A DNA stretch of 13,104 bases. Origin: an uncultured Ruminococcus sp. (GTDB lineage: Bacteria; Bacillota; Clostridia; Oscillospirales; Acutalibacteraceae). The position numbers and the translations under genes are program-made. The DNA lies in assembly GCA_902773035.1 (NCBI GenBank), contig CACYDB010000187.1, positions 1 through 13,104 on the forward strand, in the 5' to 3' direction. Shown one piece after another: positions 6,223 to 12,869 of the stretch (within the stretch, counting starts at the first letter, position 1; each line of letters opens with the position of its first letter). The notes under the pieces were generated by a model. It was not told where the DNA came from, did not search any database, and saw only the letters and a list, made by a program, of their open reading frames with translations.

Positions 6223-8085
6223 TTGAACGAATACGGTGATTTTTACACAACCTATCCCGATAAATACAATCTCGATAATTTCTCGAACAAGCCGGAGCGT
6301 AAAAGCTCCTCCGGTACACGCCGCGCGCGTTCAAACGGAAGCGCTCCGAGAAGCTCATCGCAAAGCCGAACAGGATCAACCGCGCGCAGACAGCCTCAGC
6401 AGGCGAAAAGAACAACGGCTAAGGCTGCGAAAAAGCCGTCGCCTCAAAAACAGGCTAAACCCGCGGCTCCCAAAAAGGCGGCGCCTAAAAAGTCCGCTCC
6501 TCAGCGCGTCGCAAAGCCTAATAAGTCCGGCAGATACGCCGCGACAAAGGACTCCAAGGTCTACCGCGCCCAGAAGCCGCCTATGAAGCGCGGCAAGAAA
6601 ATCGCGATAACCTTTATTGTGTTCATAATTGTAGGCGCGATCCTCACCGGAGCGGGAATAGTCGGCTTCAATATGTATATGGACTACAAAAAGAATCAGC
6701 CGTTCAGATTTTCAAACGGCGTAAAGGTTTCGGGCATTGACATCGGAGGATTGTCCGTTGATGACGCGAAGAAAAAGCTCAAGAAAGAGTCTATGAGCAT
6801 CGTCAGGAAGTTCAACCTCAAGGTCGCCGCCCATGACGTCAACAAAACCTACACGCAAAAGGATTTTGAATATAACTTTGATTACACCTCCGCGCTCAAA
6901 AAGGCTAAGGTTTACAGCATGAAAGAGCAGGGAATATACGAGAGCAAGAGCTCAAAGGCGACTGAGTCCGAGACTGAGTTCACGACTATGGAAAATCCCG
7001 ACTTCAAGCTCAGATATTCCGTAGACGACGAGTCGATCGAGGATCAGGTCAAGAAGCTCGCGCTCAATGTCAACCGCGATCCCGAGAACGCGAAGGTCTC
7101 TGAGTTCCATCCGTTCAGCTCCGAACGCTTTACATATAAGCGCGGAAAGCTCGGATACACGCTCGATCAGAACGGCCTTGTCAGTAAAATCAACAAGTTC
7201 TTTAAGTCAGGCAAGAAGAAGGCTTCTATTCAGGCTGAGGTTGAGACGGTAGAGCCTGCGATCGCAGTCGCGGACATTCAGAACAACATAGTCGGACTCT
7301 CAACCGCGACCTCGACCTCAAACAATACAGCCGCGGGTACTCACAATATGGCGGTAGCTCTCAAGGCCTGCAACGGCTCAATTATCGAGCCCGGAGCTCT
7401 CTGGTCGTTCAACGACTGCACAGGCGACTCCAACGATAAGAAGAACGGCTACAAAAAGGCAACCGTAATCTCCGAGAAGAAGCTTGATCAGGGCATCGGA
7501 GGCGGAATCTGCCAGGCGAGTACGACGATCTTCCAGGCGGGCGCTATGGCGAATATGGATATAGTCGAGCGTCACAATCACTACTGGGCTTCCGGCTACG
7601 CCTTCGCGGGCGAGGACGCTACGATCGACTATCCGAACCTCGACCTCAAGATGAGGAACATCACCGATTATCAGATGTTTATCGAGTGCGCCGTTGACGG
7701 CAACACTCTCGTAGTAAATATCTATGGATATCAGGATCCGAGCTACGACAACGTAAGACTCCGCAGTGAGAACTACGATATAACCAAGGGTCAGTTTTTC
7801 AGGACAAGAACTTACCGCACGCTGTATAAGAATCACGAGATCGTTCAGGACGACGTTATCTGCACATCCTACTACAGCCTGACAGATAACCACACAGTCA
7901 GAACCGTGGACGAGGGAACCTTCCGCACATCCGTCGGCGGCTATATCGCCTATGAGACGGAGCCCGCTACGGAGCCTCCCGCCGAGTCCTTGGAGTCGGA
8001 TGAATCCTCCGCCGAGAGCGGTGAGGACGCCGTTTCCGACGATACTGACGACTCGGATGACTCCGCCGAAGACGCGGAAGAATAA
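6223..8085 (+). CDS. VanW-family protein with YoaR-like peptidoglycan-binding region
   Basis: This is a membrane-anchored envelope protein of about 620 residues. Residues 1-126 are cytoplasmic, basic and rich in Lys, Ala, Pro, Ser and Arg, with AKP/KKAAP-type repeats like a histone H1 tail. One membrane helix spans about 127-150. The extracellular part begins with VSGIDIGGLSVDDA (about 169-182), typical of the PG_binding_4 (YoaR-like) domain, and ends with a VanW domain (about 372-505) that contains ALWSFND and the IGGGICQAS motif (about 422-430). The last 40 residues form a Ser/Asp/Glu-rich, strongly acidic tail. VanW proteins occur in some vancomycin-resistance clusters but are widespread; their biochemical role is not settled and nothing here implies resistance. 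The TTG start at 6223 is chosen because AAGGGGGTGA at 6208-6217 precedes it. It is divergent from the glycosyltransferase operon and has its own terminator. Family assignment is secure. Confidence 0.92.
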   Translation: MNEYGDFYTTYPDKYNLDNFSNKPERKSSSGTRRARSNGSAPRSSSQSRTGSTARRQPQQAKRTTAKAAKKPSPQKQAKPAAPKKAAPKKSAPQRVAKPNKSGRYAATKDSKVYRAQKPPMKRGKKIAITFIVFIIVGAILTGAGIVGFNMYMDYKKNQPFRFSNGVKVSGIDIGGLSVDDAKKKLKKESMSIVRKFNLKVAAHDVNKTYTQKDFEYNFDYTSALKKAKVYSMKEQGIYESKSSKATESETEFTTMENPDFKLRYSVDDESIEDQVKKLALNVNRDPENAKVSEFHPFSSERFTYKRGKLGYTLDQNGLVSKINKFFKSGKKKASIQAEVETVEPAIAVADIQNNIVGLSTATSTSNNTAAGTHNMAVALKACNGSIIEPGALWSFNDCTGDSNDKKNGYKKATVISEKKLDQGIGGGICQASTTIFQAGAMANMDIVERHNHYWASGYAFAGEDATIDYPNLDLKMRNITDYQMFIECAVDGNTLVVNIYGYQDPSYDNVRLRSENYDITKGQFFRTRTYRTLYKNHEIVQDDVICTSYYSLTDNHTVRTVDEGTFRTSVGGYIAYETEPATEPPAESLESDESSAESGEDAVSDDTDDSDDSAEDAEE

Positions 8086-8102
8086 AAACACACAAAGCTT
8101 TC

Positions 8103-8139
8103 AAGAGGTATCGCTTCTGCGGTGCCTCTTTTCATTTTA
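8103..8139 (+). terminator. Terminator after the VanW gene
   Basis: The 12-bp stem (AAGAGGTATCGC with GCGGTGCCTCTT, two G-U pairs, loop TTCT, 8103-8130) is followed by TTTTCATTTTA. It lies 17 nt past the stop codon. Confidence 0.85.
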
Positions 8140-8283
8140 TATATCATAATTATAGCGGAGGAAATTTCAGGTTGTTAAAAATTCGCCCCGAAATTTGTCT
8201 ATTTTGCCTATCGAAATAGCATAATGCACAAATATCTGATCTATATTTTGTGAGCAAACGGGGAGATTATTTCGTTTTTGCTA

Positions 8284-8312
8284 TTGTTCAAAACGCACAA
8301 AAATGTTATACT
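8284..8312 (+). promoter_or_regulatory. Extended -10 promoter of the EF-G-like gene
   Basis: TTGTTC (-35, 8284-8289), a 17-bp spacer and TATACT (-10, 8307-8312) preceded by TGT form an extended -10 promoter. The predicted leader is about 60 nt and carries AAAGGA at 8363-8368. Confidence 0.7.
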
Positions 8313-8362
8313 TGAAAGGTAAATTGTCTGCGATTTATGAAAAAGAACATTATTCCATAATG

Positions 8363-8368
8363 AAAGGA
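8363..8368 (+). promoter_or_regulatory. Ribosome binding site that sets the EF-G-like TTG start
   Basis: AAAGGA stands 10 nt before TTG 8379. The ATG at 8360 just upstream is out of frame with the protein, so the TTG is the best start. Confidence 0.65.
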
Positions 8369-8378
8369 TTGTATCATT

Positions 8379-10445
8379 TTGAAACAATATAACGCGAAAA
8401 ACATACTTAATATTGCGCTCGCGGGTCACTCAGGCTGCGGTAAAACCTCTGTCGCCGAGTCTATGCTCTATCTTGCCAAGGCTTCCGACCGTCTCGGAAA
8501 GATTGCCGACGGCAACACGGTTCTTGACTACGACGCTGAGGAAATCAAGCGTCAGGTATCCCTGATGACAGCCGTGGCTCCTATTGAGTGGAAGAACACC
8601 AAGATCAACCTCATCGACACCCCGGGTCTCTTTGACTTTGAGGGCGGCGTTGCCGAGGGTATGCGCGCGGCTGACTCAGCTCTTATCGTAGTTTCAGGTA
8701 AGGACGGCGTTGACGTCGGTACCGAAAAGGCTGTTAAGGCTGCCAAGAAGCAGAATATCGCGAAGGTTTTCTTCGTAAACGGTGTTTGCGACGAGAACGC
8801 GCGTTTCTACCGCGTATTTGAGGATCTGAAGTCAACCTTCGGTCCCTCCGTATGCCCCGTGGTTGTTCCCTATATCGAGAACGGCAAGGCTGAGGTTTAT
8901 ATCAACCTCTTTGAGTACCGCGCTTATAAGTATGACAAGAAGGGCGTAGCTACTCCCACCGATATGCCCGATCTGGGCGACCGTCTTGAAGGTCTGAGAG
9001 AGGCTATCAAGGAAGCTGTCGCCGAGACCTCCGAGGAATTGCTCGACAAGTTCCTCGAGGGCGAGGAGTTCACTCCCGAGGAAATCGCCGTAGGCGTTTC
9101 TCAGGGCGTAAAGGACGGCTCGATTTGTCCCGTATTCTGCGGAGACGCTCAGAACACATTCGCGTTCGATATGCTTTTAAATTCACTTATTTGGCTTGCT
9201 CCGAAGGCTGACACGCACAACGAGATCGCGACTGATATCAACGGCGATCCCGTTGAAATCGCTGTCTCAGCTGACGGCGCCGCGGCGGCTATCGTATTCA
9301 AGACCGTAAGCGACCCGTTCGTCGGCAAGCTCTCATATGTTAAGGCTGTTTCGGGTAAAATCTCCTCCGATGTTCCTGTTATCAATATGCGTACAGGCGA
9401 GAACGTTCGTATTACAAAGGTTCTCACCGTCCGCGGTAAAAAGCAGGAGGACGCGCAGTTTATCGGCGCGGGTGACATCGGCGCGATCCCGAAGCTCAAT
9501 GACGTCAAAACAGGCGATACGCTTTGCTCACCGCTCAGAAAGGTTACGCTCGAGGGTATCGAGTATCCCGTATCCTCCTACGCTATGGCGATTCTGCCCA
9601 AGACTAAGGGCGACGAGGATAAGGTAGCTCAGGCTGTCAAGAAGATTATGGAGGAGGATCCTTCGATCAAGTACTTCCATAACCACGAGACTCACCAGAT
9701 GGTTATCTACGGTCTCGGCGAGCAGCACCTCGACGTAGTTGTTTCCAAGATCAAGAGCAAATACAATGTTGACGCGGTTCTTAAGACTCCCAAGGTTGCT
9801 TACCGCGAGACTATCCGCAAATCCGTTAAGGTTCAGGGTCGTCACAAGAAGCAGTCGGGCGGTCACGGTCAGTTCGGCGACGTCTGGATTGAATTTTCAC
9901 CCTGCGACAGCGATTCTCTCGAGTTTACAGAGAGCGTTGTAGGCGGCGCGGTTCCTAAGGGATTCTTCCCCGCGGTTGAAAAGGGTCTCAGAGAAGCTAT
10001 CCTCAAAGGTCCCCTCGCGGGATATCCCATGGTAGGCCTCAAGGCTAACCTCTATGACGGTTCATATCACCCCGTCGACAGCTCGGAAATGAGCTTCAAG
10101 ATGGCGGCGACTATTGCATATAAAAACGGTATGCCCAACGCTCAGCCCACACTGCTCGAGCCTATCGGCGCGCTTGCCGCCACAGTTCCCGACGATCATA
10201 TGGGAGATGTAATGGGCGAGGTTACAAAGCGCAGAGGTCGTGTAACAGGTATGAATCCGGCTGACGAGAAGGGTATGCAGGTCGTAGAGGCTGAGGTTCC
10301 CGTTGCGGAGATGGACGACTTCGCGACATTTATCCGCCAGTGCACACAGGGCAGAGGCAGCTATACATTTGAGTTTGTTCGCTATGAGGACGCTCCGGCT
10401 AACGTAGCGCAGAAGGTTATCGCGGAAGCTCAGAACGAGGAATAA
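8379..10445 (+). CDS. Elongation factor G-like translational GTPase (EF-G paralogue)
   Basis: At 688 residues this has full EF-G length and all five domains. The P-loop is GHSGCGKT (16-23), as in the EF-G2-like branch, where canonical EF-G has AHIDAGKT. The switch-II motif reads DTPGLFDF (80-87): the catalytic His of DTPGHVDF is Leu84. The guanine-specificity motif NKMD is replaced by NGVC (134-137) with an Asp one position late. Domain IV keeps HKKQSGGHGQFGDV, a GGAVPKGFFPAVEKG stretch and the tip-adjacent DGSYHPVDSSE; domain V keeps LEPI and MGDVMGEVTKRRG. The structure suggests ribosome binding as an EF-G mimic, while hydrolysis or GTP selectivity may be reduced. Such paralogues are common in Clostridia and their role is poorly defined; Bacteroides has an EF-G paralogue reported to lack GTPase activity. 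The gene starts at TTG and is monocistronic. The main housekeeping fusA is presumably elsewhere. Confidence 0.93.
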   Translation: MKQYNAKNILNIALAGHSGCGKTSVAESMLYLAKASDRLGKIADGNTVLDYDAEEIKRQVSLMTAVAPIEWKNTKINLIDTPGLFDFEGGVAEGMRAADSALIVVSGKDGVDVGTEKAVKAAKKQNIAKVFFVNGVCDENARFYRVFEDLKSTFGPSVCPVVVPYIENGKAEVYINLFEYRAYKYDKKGVATPTDMPDLGDRLEGLREAIKEAVAETSEELLDKFLEGEEFTPEEIAVGVSQGVKDGSICPVFCGDAQNTFAFDMLLNSLIWLAPKADTHNEIATDINGDPVEIAVSADGAAAAIVFKTVSDPFVGKLSYVKAVSGKISSDVPVINMRTGENVRITKVLTVRGKKQEDAQFIGAGDIGAIPKLNDVKTGDTLCSPLRKVTLEGIEYPVSSYAMAILPKTKGDEDKVAQAVKKIMEEDPSIKYFHNHETHQMVIYGLGEQHLDVVVSKIKSKYNVDAVLKTPKVAYRETIRKSVKVQGRHKKQSGGHGQFGDVWIEFSPCDSDSLEFTESVVGGAVPKGFFPAVEKGLREAILKGPLAGYPMVGLKANLYDGSYHPVDSSEMSFKMAATIAYKNGMPNAQPTLLEPIGALAATVPDDHMGDVMGEVTKRRGRVTGMNPADEKGMQVVEAEVPVAEMDDFATFIRQCTQGRGSYTFEFVRYEDAPANVAQKVIAEAQNEE

Positions 10446-10490
10446 GCCTTATAAAATTAAGTATATGAATTAATAGGTAAATAACGGCAG

Positions 10491-10520
10491 GAGCCGGCTC
10501 AGCTGAGCCGGCTCTATTTT
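10491..10520 (+). terminator. Terminator after the EF-G-like gene
   Basis: A perfect 24-bp palindrome (10491-10514, half site GAGCCGGCTCAG) is followed by TATTTT. It forms a GC-rich hairpin about 45 nt past the stop codon. Confidence 0.85.
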
Positions 10521-10544
10521 CGCGCTGTTATAAAATAACTGTTC

Positions 10545-10570
10545 ACATTTATCCCCGGCCTCCATATGAT
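10545..10570 (+). promoter_or_regulatory. Possible sigma-E/sigma-K-type promoter of the Cys-rich gene
   Basis: AC (10545-10546), 16 bp, then CATATGAT (10563-10570) resembles the sporulation mother-cell pattern AC-N16-CATA, with CATA--AT fitting sigma-E better than sigma-K at its end. The leader would be about 43 nt. An alternative is the vegetative extended -10 TGTTATAAA (10526-10534), which has no matching -35. This rests on short motifs only. Confidence 0.3.
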
Positions 10571-10580
10571 GTAATGTTAA

Positions 10581-10596
10581 GTAAGAATTCTCTTAC
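10581..10596. repeat. Short inverted repeat ahead of the Cys-rich gene
   Basis: GTAAGA-ATTC-TCTTAC is a perfect 6-bp-arm inverted repeat just after the predicted transcription start and 10 nt before the ribosome binding site. It could be an operator or a small leader hairpin. Confidence 0.4.
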
Positions 10597-10606
10597 AATA
10601 AATATT

Positions 10607-10612
10607 GGAGGT
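10607..10612 (+). promoter_or_regulatory. Ribosome binding site that sets the Cys-rich gene start
   Basis: GGAGGT stands 7 nt before ATG 10620. The in-frame TTG at 10605 lies ahead of this site and cannot be the start. Confidence 0.8.
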
Positions 10613-10619
10613 AATACTT

Positions 10620-11417
10620 ATGCCAGATGTTCCGGTCAAATCAAACAGGAATGAAAACGGCGATCAGTCGTTTTGTATTGACGCTGACCGCGTGTACGAT
10701 TCCTGCGGAGATAAGGATTGTTTGTCGGAGATGCGCGTGTTCTTTACCGAGGCTGACCAGCAGACAATAAATAACGCCGTGTCGGTGAGGATCCGCGAGG
10801 CGAATATCATCAACACCGTCGTAAATGTTGAGCCCGTGACCTATCACTGCGGCTTTTACTCGGTTGATATGACGTTTTATTTTGAGATCGTTCTTGATGT
10901 TTACACAAGCGGAGGCTCGGCTCCCGAGACGGTGAGCGGCTTGTCGGTATTCGCCAAGCGCGTGATCCTTTACGGCGGCAACGGCAACGTAGCCGTGTTT
11001 ACGAGCGAGCCCGACAGCACCTGCGTCGATCCCGACGGTCAGAGCCTGCCGACAGCGAAGGTTCAGGTGGCACAGCCGATGGCGCTCACAGCCTGCCTGA
11101 CCGAGTGCTGCAGTCCGTGTATGCCCAGCGCGGCGATCCCCGACTGCGTAACGGAATACTTCGGCGGCGCGATCGTTCCCTCACAGGCGCGTTCGGTGCT
11201 CGCGACAATCGGTGTGTTCACAATCGTACAGCTCAAGCGCACGGTTCAGATGCTCATTCCCGCGTTTGACTTCTGTGTTCCCGACAAGGAGTGCGTGACC
11301 TCGACCGACAATCCCTGCGATATGTTCTCGAAGGTTGACTTCCCTGTTGAGCAGTTCTTCCCGCCCAATCTCGCGGATATCGATCCCGACAATATCGAAA
11401 CAAACTGCGGCTGTTGA
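10620..11417 (+). CDS. Unrecognised cysteine-rich protein
   Basis: I cannot name this family. The 265-residue protein has 15 cysteines, no signal peptide and no clear membrane helix. Cysteines cluster in three places: FCIDADRVYDSCGDKDC near the N terminus (19, 29, 34), CLTECCSPC in the middle (about 147-155), and a C-terminal group ending NCGC at the last residues. Between them lie beta-rich stretches such as TYHCGFYSVDMTFYFEIVLDVY. The cytoplasmic form with many cysteines, the strong GGAGGT site and an upstream motif resembling sporulation mother-cell promoters are what a spore coat or similar structural protein would show, but this is inference; metal binding is an alternative. The gene is monocistronic, with a terminator on each side, and follows the EF-G-like gene without an operon link. 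The start at 10620 is well placed. Reality of the gene is near certain; function is open. Confidence 0.9.
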   Translation: MPDVPVKSNRNENGDQSFCIDADRVYDSCGDKDCLSEMRVFFTEADQQTINNAVSVRIREANIINTVVNVEPVTYHCGFYSVDMTFYFEIVLDVYTSGGSAPETVSGLSVFAKRVILYGGNGNVAVFTSEPDSTCVDPDGQSLPTAKVQVAQPMALTACLTECCSPCMPSAAIPDCVTEYFGGAIVPSQARSVLATIGVFTIVQLKRTVQMLIPAFDFCVPDKECVTSTDNPCDMFSKVDFPVEQFFPPNLADIDPDNIETNCGC

Positions 11418-11430
11418 GGGACAGCCGTTC

Positions 11431-11460
11431 AAGGACTGCCGTGACCGCGGCAGTCCTTTT
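11431..11460 (+). terminator. Terminator after the Cys-rich gene
   Basis: A perfect 11-bp stem (AAGGACTGCCG with CGGCAGTCCTT, loop of 6, 11431-11458) runs directly into TTTT. It lies 13 nt past the stop codon. Confidence 0.9.
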
Positions 11461-11503
11461 CTGCGACAACTGTAAAACTTATACTAAAATCTTGTAATCA
11501 ATA

Positions 11504-11532
11504 TTGACTTTTTGTCGTAAATATCCTACAAT
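11504..11532 (+). promoter_or_regulatory. Strong sigma-A promoter of the CBS gene
   Basis: TTGACT (11504-11509), a 17-bp spacer and TACAAT (11527-11532) are each one base from consensus. The leader would be about 27 nt. TGTCGTA inside the spacer resembles a Spo0A box in six of seven positions, too weak to call. Confidence 0.8.
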
Positions 11533-11565
11533 GATAATTGCAGAATTATATATTGAGGAAGAAAA

Positions 11566-11982
11566 ATGAATTTATTATATCTGTTAAAAATCAAGAGCGA
11601 TTTATGCTATGTCTACGACAACAATACCGTTCGTCAGGGGCTCGAGAAAATGCGCAGTCACAGCTACACCGCTATCCCCGTAATAACCCGCGAGGGCGAT
11701 TACGTCGGCACCGTTACCGAGGGCGACTTTCTCTGGCATATTCTCCGATACGGCGGAGGAAGCCTCAAGGATCAGGAGGGTTACCGCGTGGGCGATATTG
11801 TCCGCGACGAGTTTATGCCTCCCGTCAGGGTTGACGCGACCGATGAGGAGCTTATCGAAAAGGCTAAGATGCAGAACTTCGTTCCCGTCGTTGACGACAG
11901 AAACAAGTTCATCGGAATTGTTACCAGACAGGATATTATTCGCTTTTTTGTCGAAAAACACAAGGAAAACGGGTCGGAATAA
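11566..11982 (+). CDS. Stand-alone CBS-pair protein, possibly CbpB/DarB-like
   Basis: This 138-residue soluble protein is just two CBS domains (about 10-60 and 75-133) forming one Bateman module. CBS 1 contains SYTAIPVITREGDYVGTVTEGD and CBS 2 FVPVVDDRNKFIGIVTRQD, each the usual beta-beta-alpha end with an acidic residue after Thr/Ser. Such modules bind adenine nucleotides. In Firmicutes the small two-CBS protein CbpB/DarB (YkuL) binds c-di-AMP and controls partners such as the (p)ppGpp enzyme Rel. The size, domain number and the YTAIPV segment fit that group, but ligand and partners cannot be read from sequence. GAGGAAG at 11555-11561 precedes the ATG. The gene is monocistronic, with a near-consensus promoter, and its stop codon lies inside the loop of its own terminator hairpin. 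Domain call is sure; the CbpB relation is tentative. Confidence 0.88.
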   Translation: MNLLYLLKIKSDLCYVYDNNTVRQGLEKMRSHSYTAIPVITREGDYVGTVTEGDFLWHILRYGGGSLKDQEGYRVGDIVRDEFMPPVRVDATDEELIEKAKMQNFVPVVDDRNKFIGIVTRQDIIRFFVEKHKENGSE

Positions 11983-12000
11983 TCCGACCCGCATTTTTAT
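11970..12000 (+). terminator. Terminator overlapping the CBS gene stop codon
   Basis: A perfect 9-bp stem (CGGGTCGGA with TCCGACCCG, 11970-11991) has the loop ATAA, which holds the TAA stop codon (11980-11982). It is followed by CATTTTTAT. Confidence 0.88.
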
Positions 12001-12030
12001 TGCACGCTCAGTTGCGCGCGATTTTTTACG

Positions 12031-12060
12031 AAAAAAACAGACCCGAATAATCGGGTCTGT
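12031..12060 (-). terminator. Terminator of the DUF6465-type gene
   Basis: On the minus strand a perfect 10-bp stem (ACAGACCCGA with TCGGGTCTGT, 4-nt loop, 12037-12060) is followed by seven U residues (12037-12031). It lies about 16 nt past the stop codon and faces the CBS terminator. Confidence 0.92.
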
Positions 12061-12076
12061 AGTAATCTATATGAGA

Positions 12077-12526
12077 TTAGCAGAAGAATACATCCATTTC
12101 CTTCTCTTCGCCGTCAGCTACAAAGTAAGCCTTGCTCTCCTCGGGCTTGAGGTAAACTGTGATGTTCTTAGCAGCCTTGCCGTTTGAAAGCTTGATGTTC
12201 TTAACAACCTCGTCGATTGAAACCTGAACACCGCCGAACTCTACGAATACTTCAACAGCAGTCTTTGTTGTTGTAGCAGCAGCCTTCTTAGCGGGAGCCT
12301 TCTTAGCGGGAGCAGCCTTCTTAGCGGGAGCCTTCTTCTCAGCTGTCTTAGTTTCTGTTTTAGCGGCAGCCTTAGTTGTCTTAGCGGCAGCCTTCTTAGC
12401 GGGAGCCTTCTTCTCCTCTGTTGCCTTAGCAGCTGTCTTAGTAGCAGCAGCCTTAGTTGTCTTAGCGGCAGCCTTAGTTTCCTTCTTAGCCTCAGCCGCT
12501 GTTTCAGCCTTTTTAGTTGTTGCCAT
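12077..12526 (-). CDS. DUF6465-type protein with histone-H1-like tail
   Basis: This 149-residue protein has two parts. Residues 1 to about 88 are low-complexity and strongly basic, made of Lys, Ala, Thr and Pro in KKAPAKKAA- and KTTKAAAK-type repeats, like histone H1 tails and Hc1-type bacterial proteins. Residues about 90-149 form a small globular domain starting VEVFVEFGGVQVSIDEVV and ending in an acidic stretch and Cys. I recognise this layout as the DUF6465 family of Clostridia, whose function is not known. The tail suggests nucleic-acid binding; the folded part is neutral to acidic and may bind a partner. The start at 12526 (MATTKK) is chosen because AGGAGG (12536-12541) stands 9 nt before it; a longer frame from 12544 would begin inside or before that site. 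It has a near-consensus promoter and a strong terminator, consistent with high expression. Confidence 0.85.
   Translation of the reverse strand: MATTKKAETAAEAKKETKAAAKTTKAAATKTAAKATEEKKAPAKKAAAKTTKAAAKTETKTAEKKAPAKKAAPAKKAPAKKAAATTTKTAVEVFVEFGGVQVSIDEVVKNIKLSNGKAAKNITVYLKPEESKAYFVADGEEKEMDVFFC
12312..12415. repeat. Coding direct repeats in the basic tail
   Basis: A 29-bp exact direct repeat occurs at 12312-12340 and 12387-12415, 75 bp apart. Within the wider region GCCTTCTTAGCGGGA appears at 12282, 12297, 12315 and 12390. All encode Lys/Ala/Pro-rich units and keep frame, so length changes by repeat slippage would be tolerated. Confidence 0.85.
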
Positions 12527-12535
12527 TTTAAATGA

Positions 12536-12541
12536 CCTCCT
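12536..12541 (-). promoter_or_regulatory. Ribosome binding site that sets the DUF6465-type start
   Basis: Minus-strand AGGAGG stands 9 nt before ATG 12526. It overlaps the first codons of a longer alternative frame, ruling that frame out. Confidence 0.8.
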
Positions 12542-12608
12542 CATAAAAAATTTGAATTATATACAATTGTGTAAAGCAATTTGTAAAGCATTCTTGTTTA
12601 CAACGTTT

Positions 12609-12636
12609 ATTATACATCATCTCGCCCAAAAGTCAA
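12609..12636 (-). promoter_or_regulatory. Strong promoter of the DUF6465-type gene
   Basis: On the minus strand TTGACT (12636-12631) and TATAAT (12614-12609) are separated by 16 bp. Both boxes are near or at sigma-A consensus, so high expression is expected. Confidence 0.75.
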
Positions 12637-12777
12637 CGAATTTGCGAAACTTTGTAACTTTGTACAAATTGCACAATTATAAAGTGCGGTTTTATACAAT
12701 AATCACAATATAAAAACGCCGACTTTCGCATAAAACCTGAGTTTACGCTCTTATGTGTAATTGTAACACTTTTGATG

Positions 12778-12806
12778 TTGTAATTCGGAGCAAGAGTTGG
12801 TATAAT
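12778..12806 (+). promoter_or_regulatory. Extended -10 promoter of the AEC transporter gene
   Basis: TTGTAA (12778-12783), 17 bp and TATAAT (12801-12806) preceded by TGG make an extended -10 promoter, with a leader of about 57 nt. Confidence 0.7.
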
Positions 12807-12869
12807 GATATTCGGAGAATTGTGTCCGTTTAATCGTACAGTGTTTTTTAACGCTACGAGGTATTTTTT

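Larger units (their letters stand above)
8086..8378. other. Intergenic region between the VanW and EF-G-like genes
   Basis: These 293 bases hold the VanW terminator (8103-8139) and the EF-G-like promoter (8284-8312) with a leader of about 60 nt. A small hairpin CTATTT/AAATAG (8199-8219) is the only other structure seen. I find no credible small gene. Confidence 0.6.
12527..12869. other. Divergent intergenic region
   Basis: No gene is supported in these 343 bases. They hold the ribosome binding site, an 80-nt leader and the promoter (12609-12636) of the minus-strand DUF6465-type gene, then the promoter (12778-12806) of the transporter gene. In the minus leader, TGTAAAGCA occurs twice (12570-12578, 12582-12590). 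The part 12640-12775 is AT-rich with nothing I can name. Confidence 0.65.

Noticed and set aside
7378..8091. A 237-codon open frame on the minus strand
   Set aside because: It lies wholly antisense to the VanW domain and acidic tail, which are recognisable protein, and has no promoter or ribosome site of note. The open frame follows from codon bias of the real gene.
8186..8263. CCCCG and CGGGG arms about 68 bp apart ahead of the EF-G-like gene
   Set aside because: Arms are only five bases with a long loop, and they sit upstream of the predicted transcription start, so a leader RNA structure is not supported.
11946..11958. Perfect Spo0A-box sequence TTTTGTCGAAAAA
   Set aside because: It lies inside the coding end of the CBS gene (FFVEK), far from any promoter, so a chance match is more likely.
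11602..11994. A 130-codon minus-strand open frame
   Set aside because: It is the antisense shadow of the CBS-pair gene and crosses that gene's terminator.
12282..12404. Regularly repeated 15-mer that looks array-like
   Set aside because: The repeats are in-frame codons of the Lys/Ala/Pro tail, without unique spacers of equal length, so this is not a CRISPR array.
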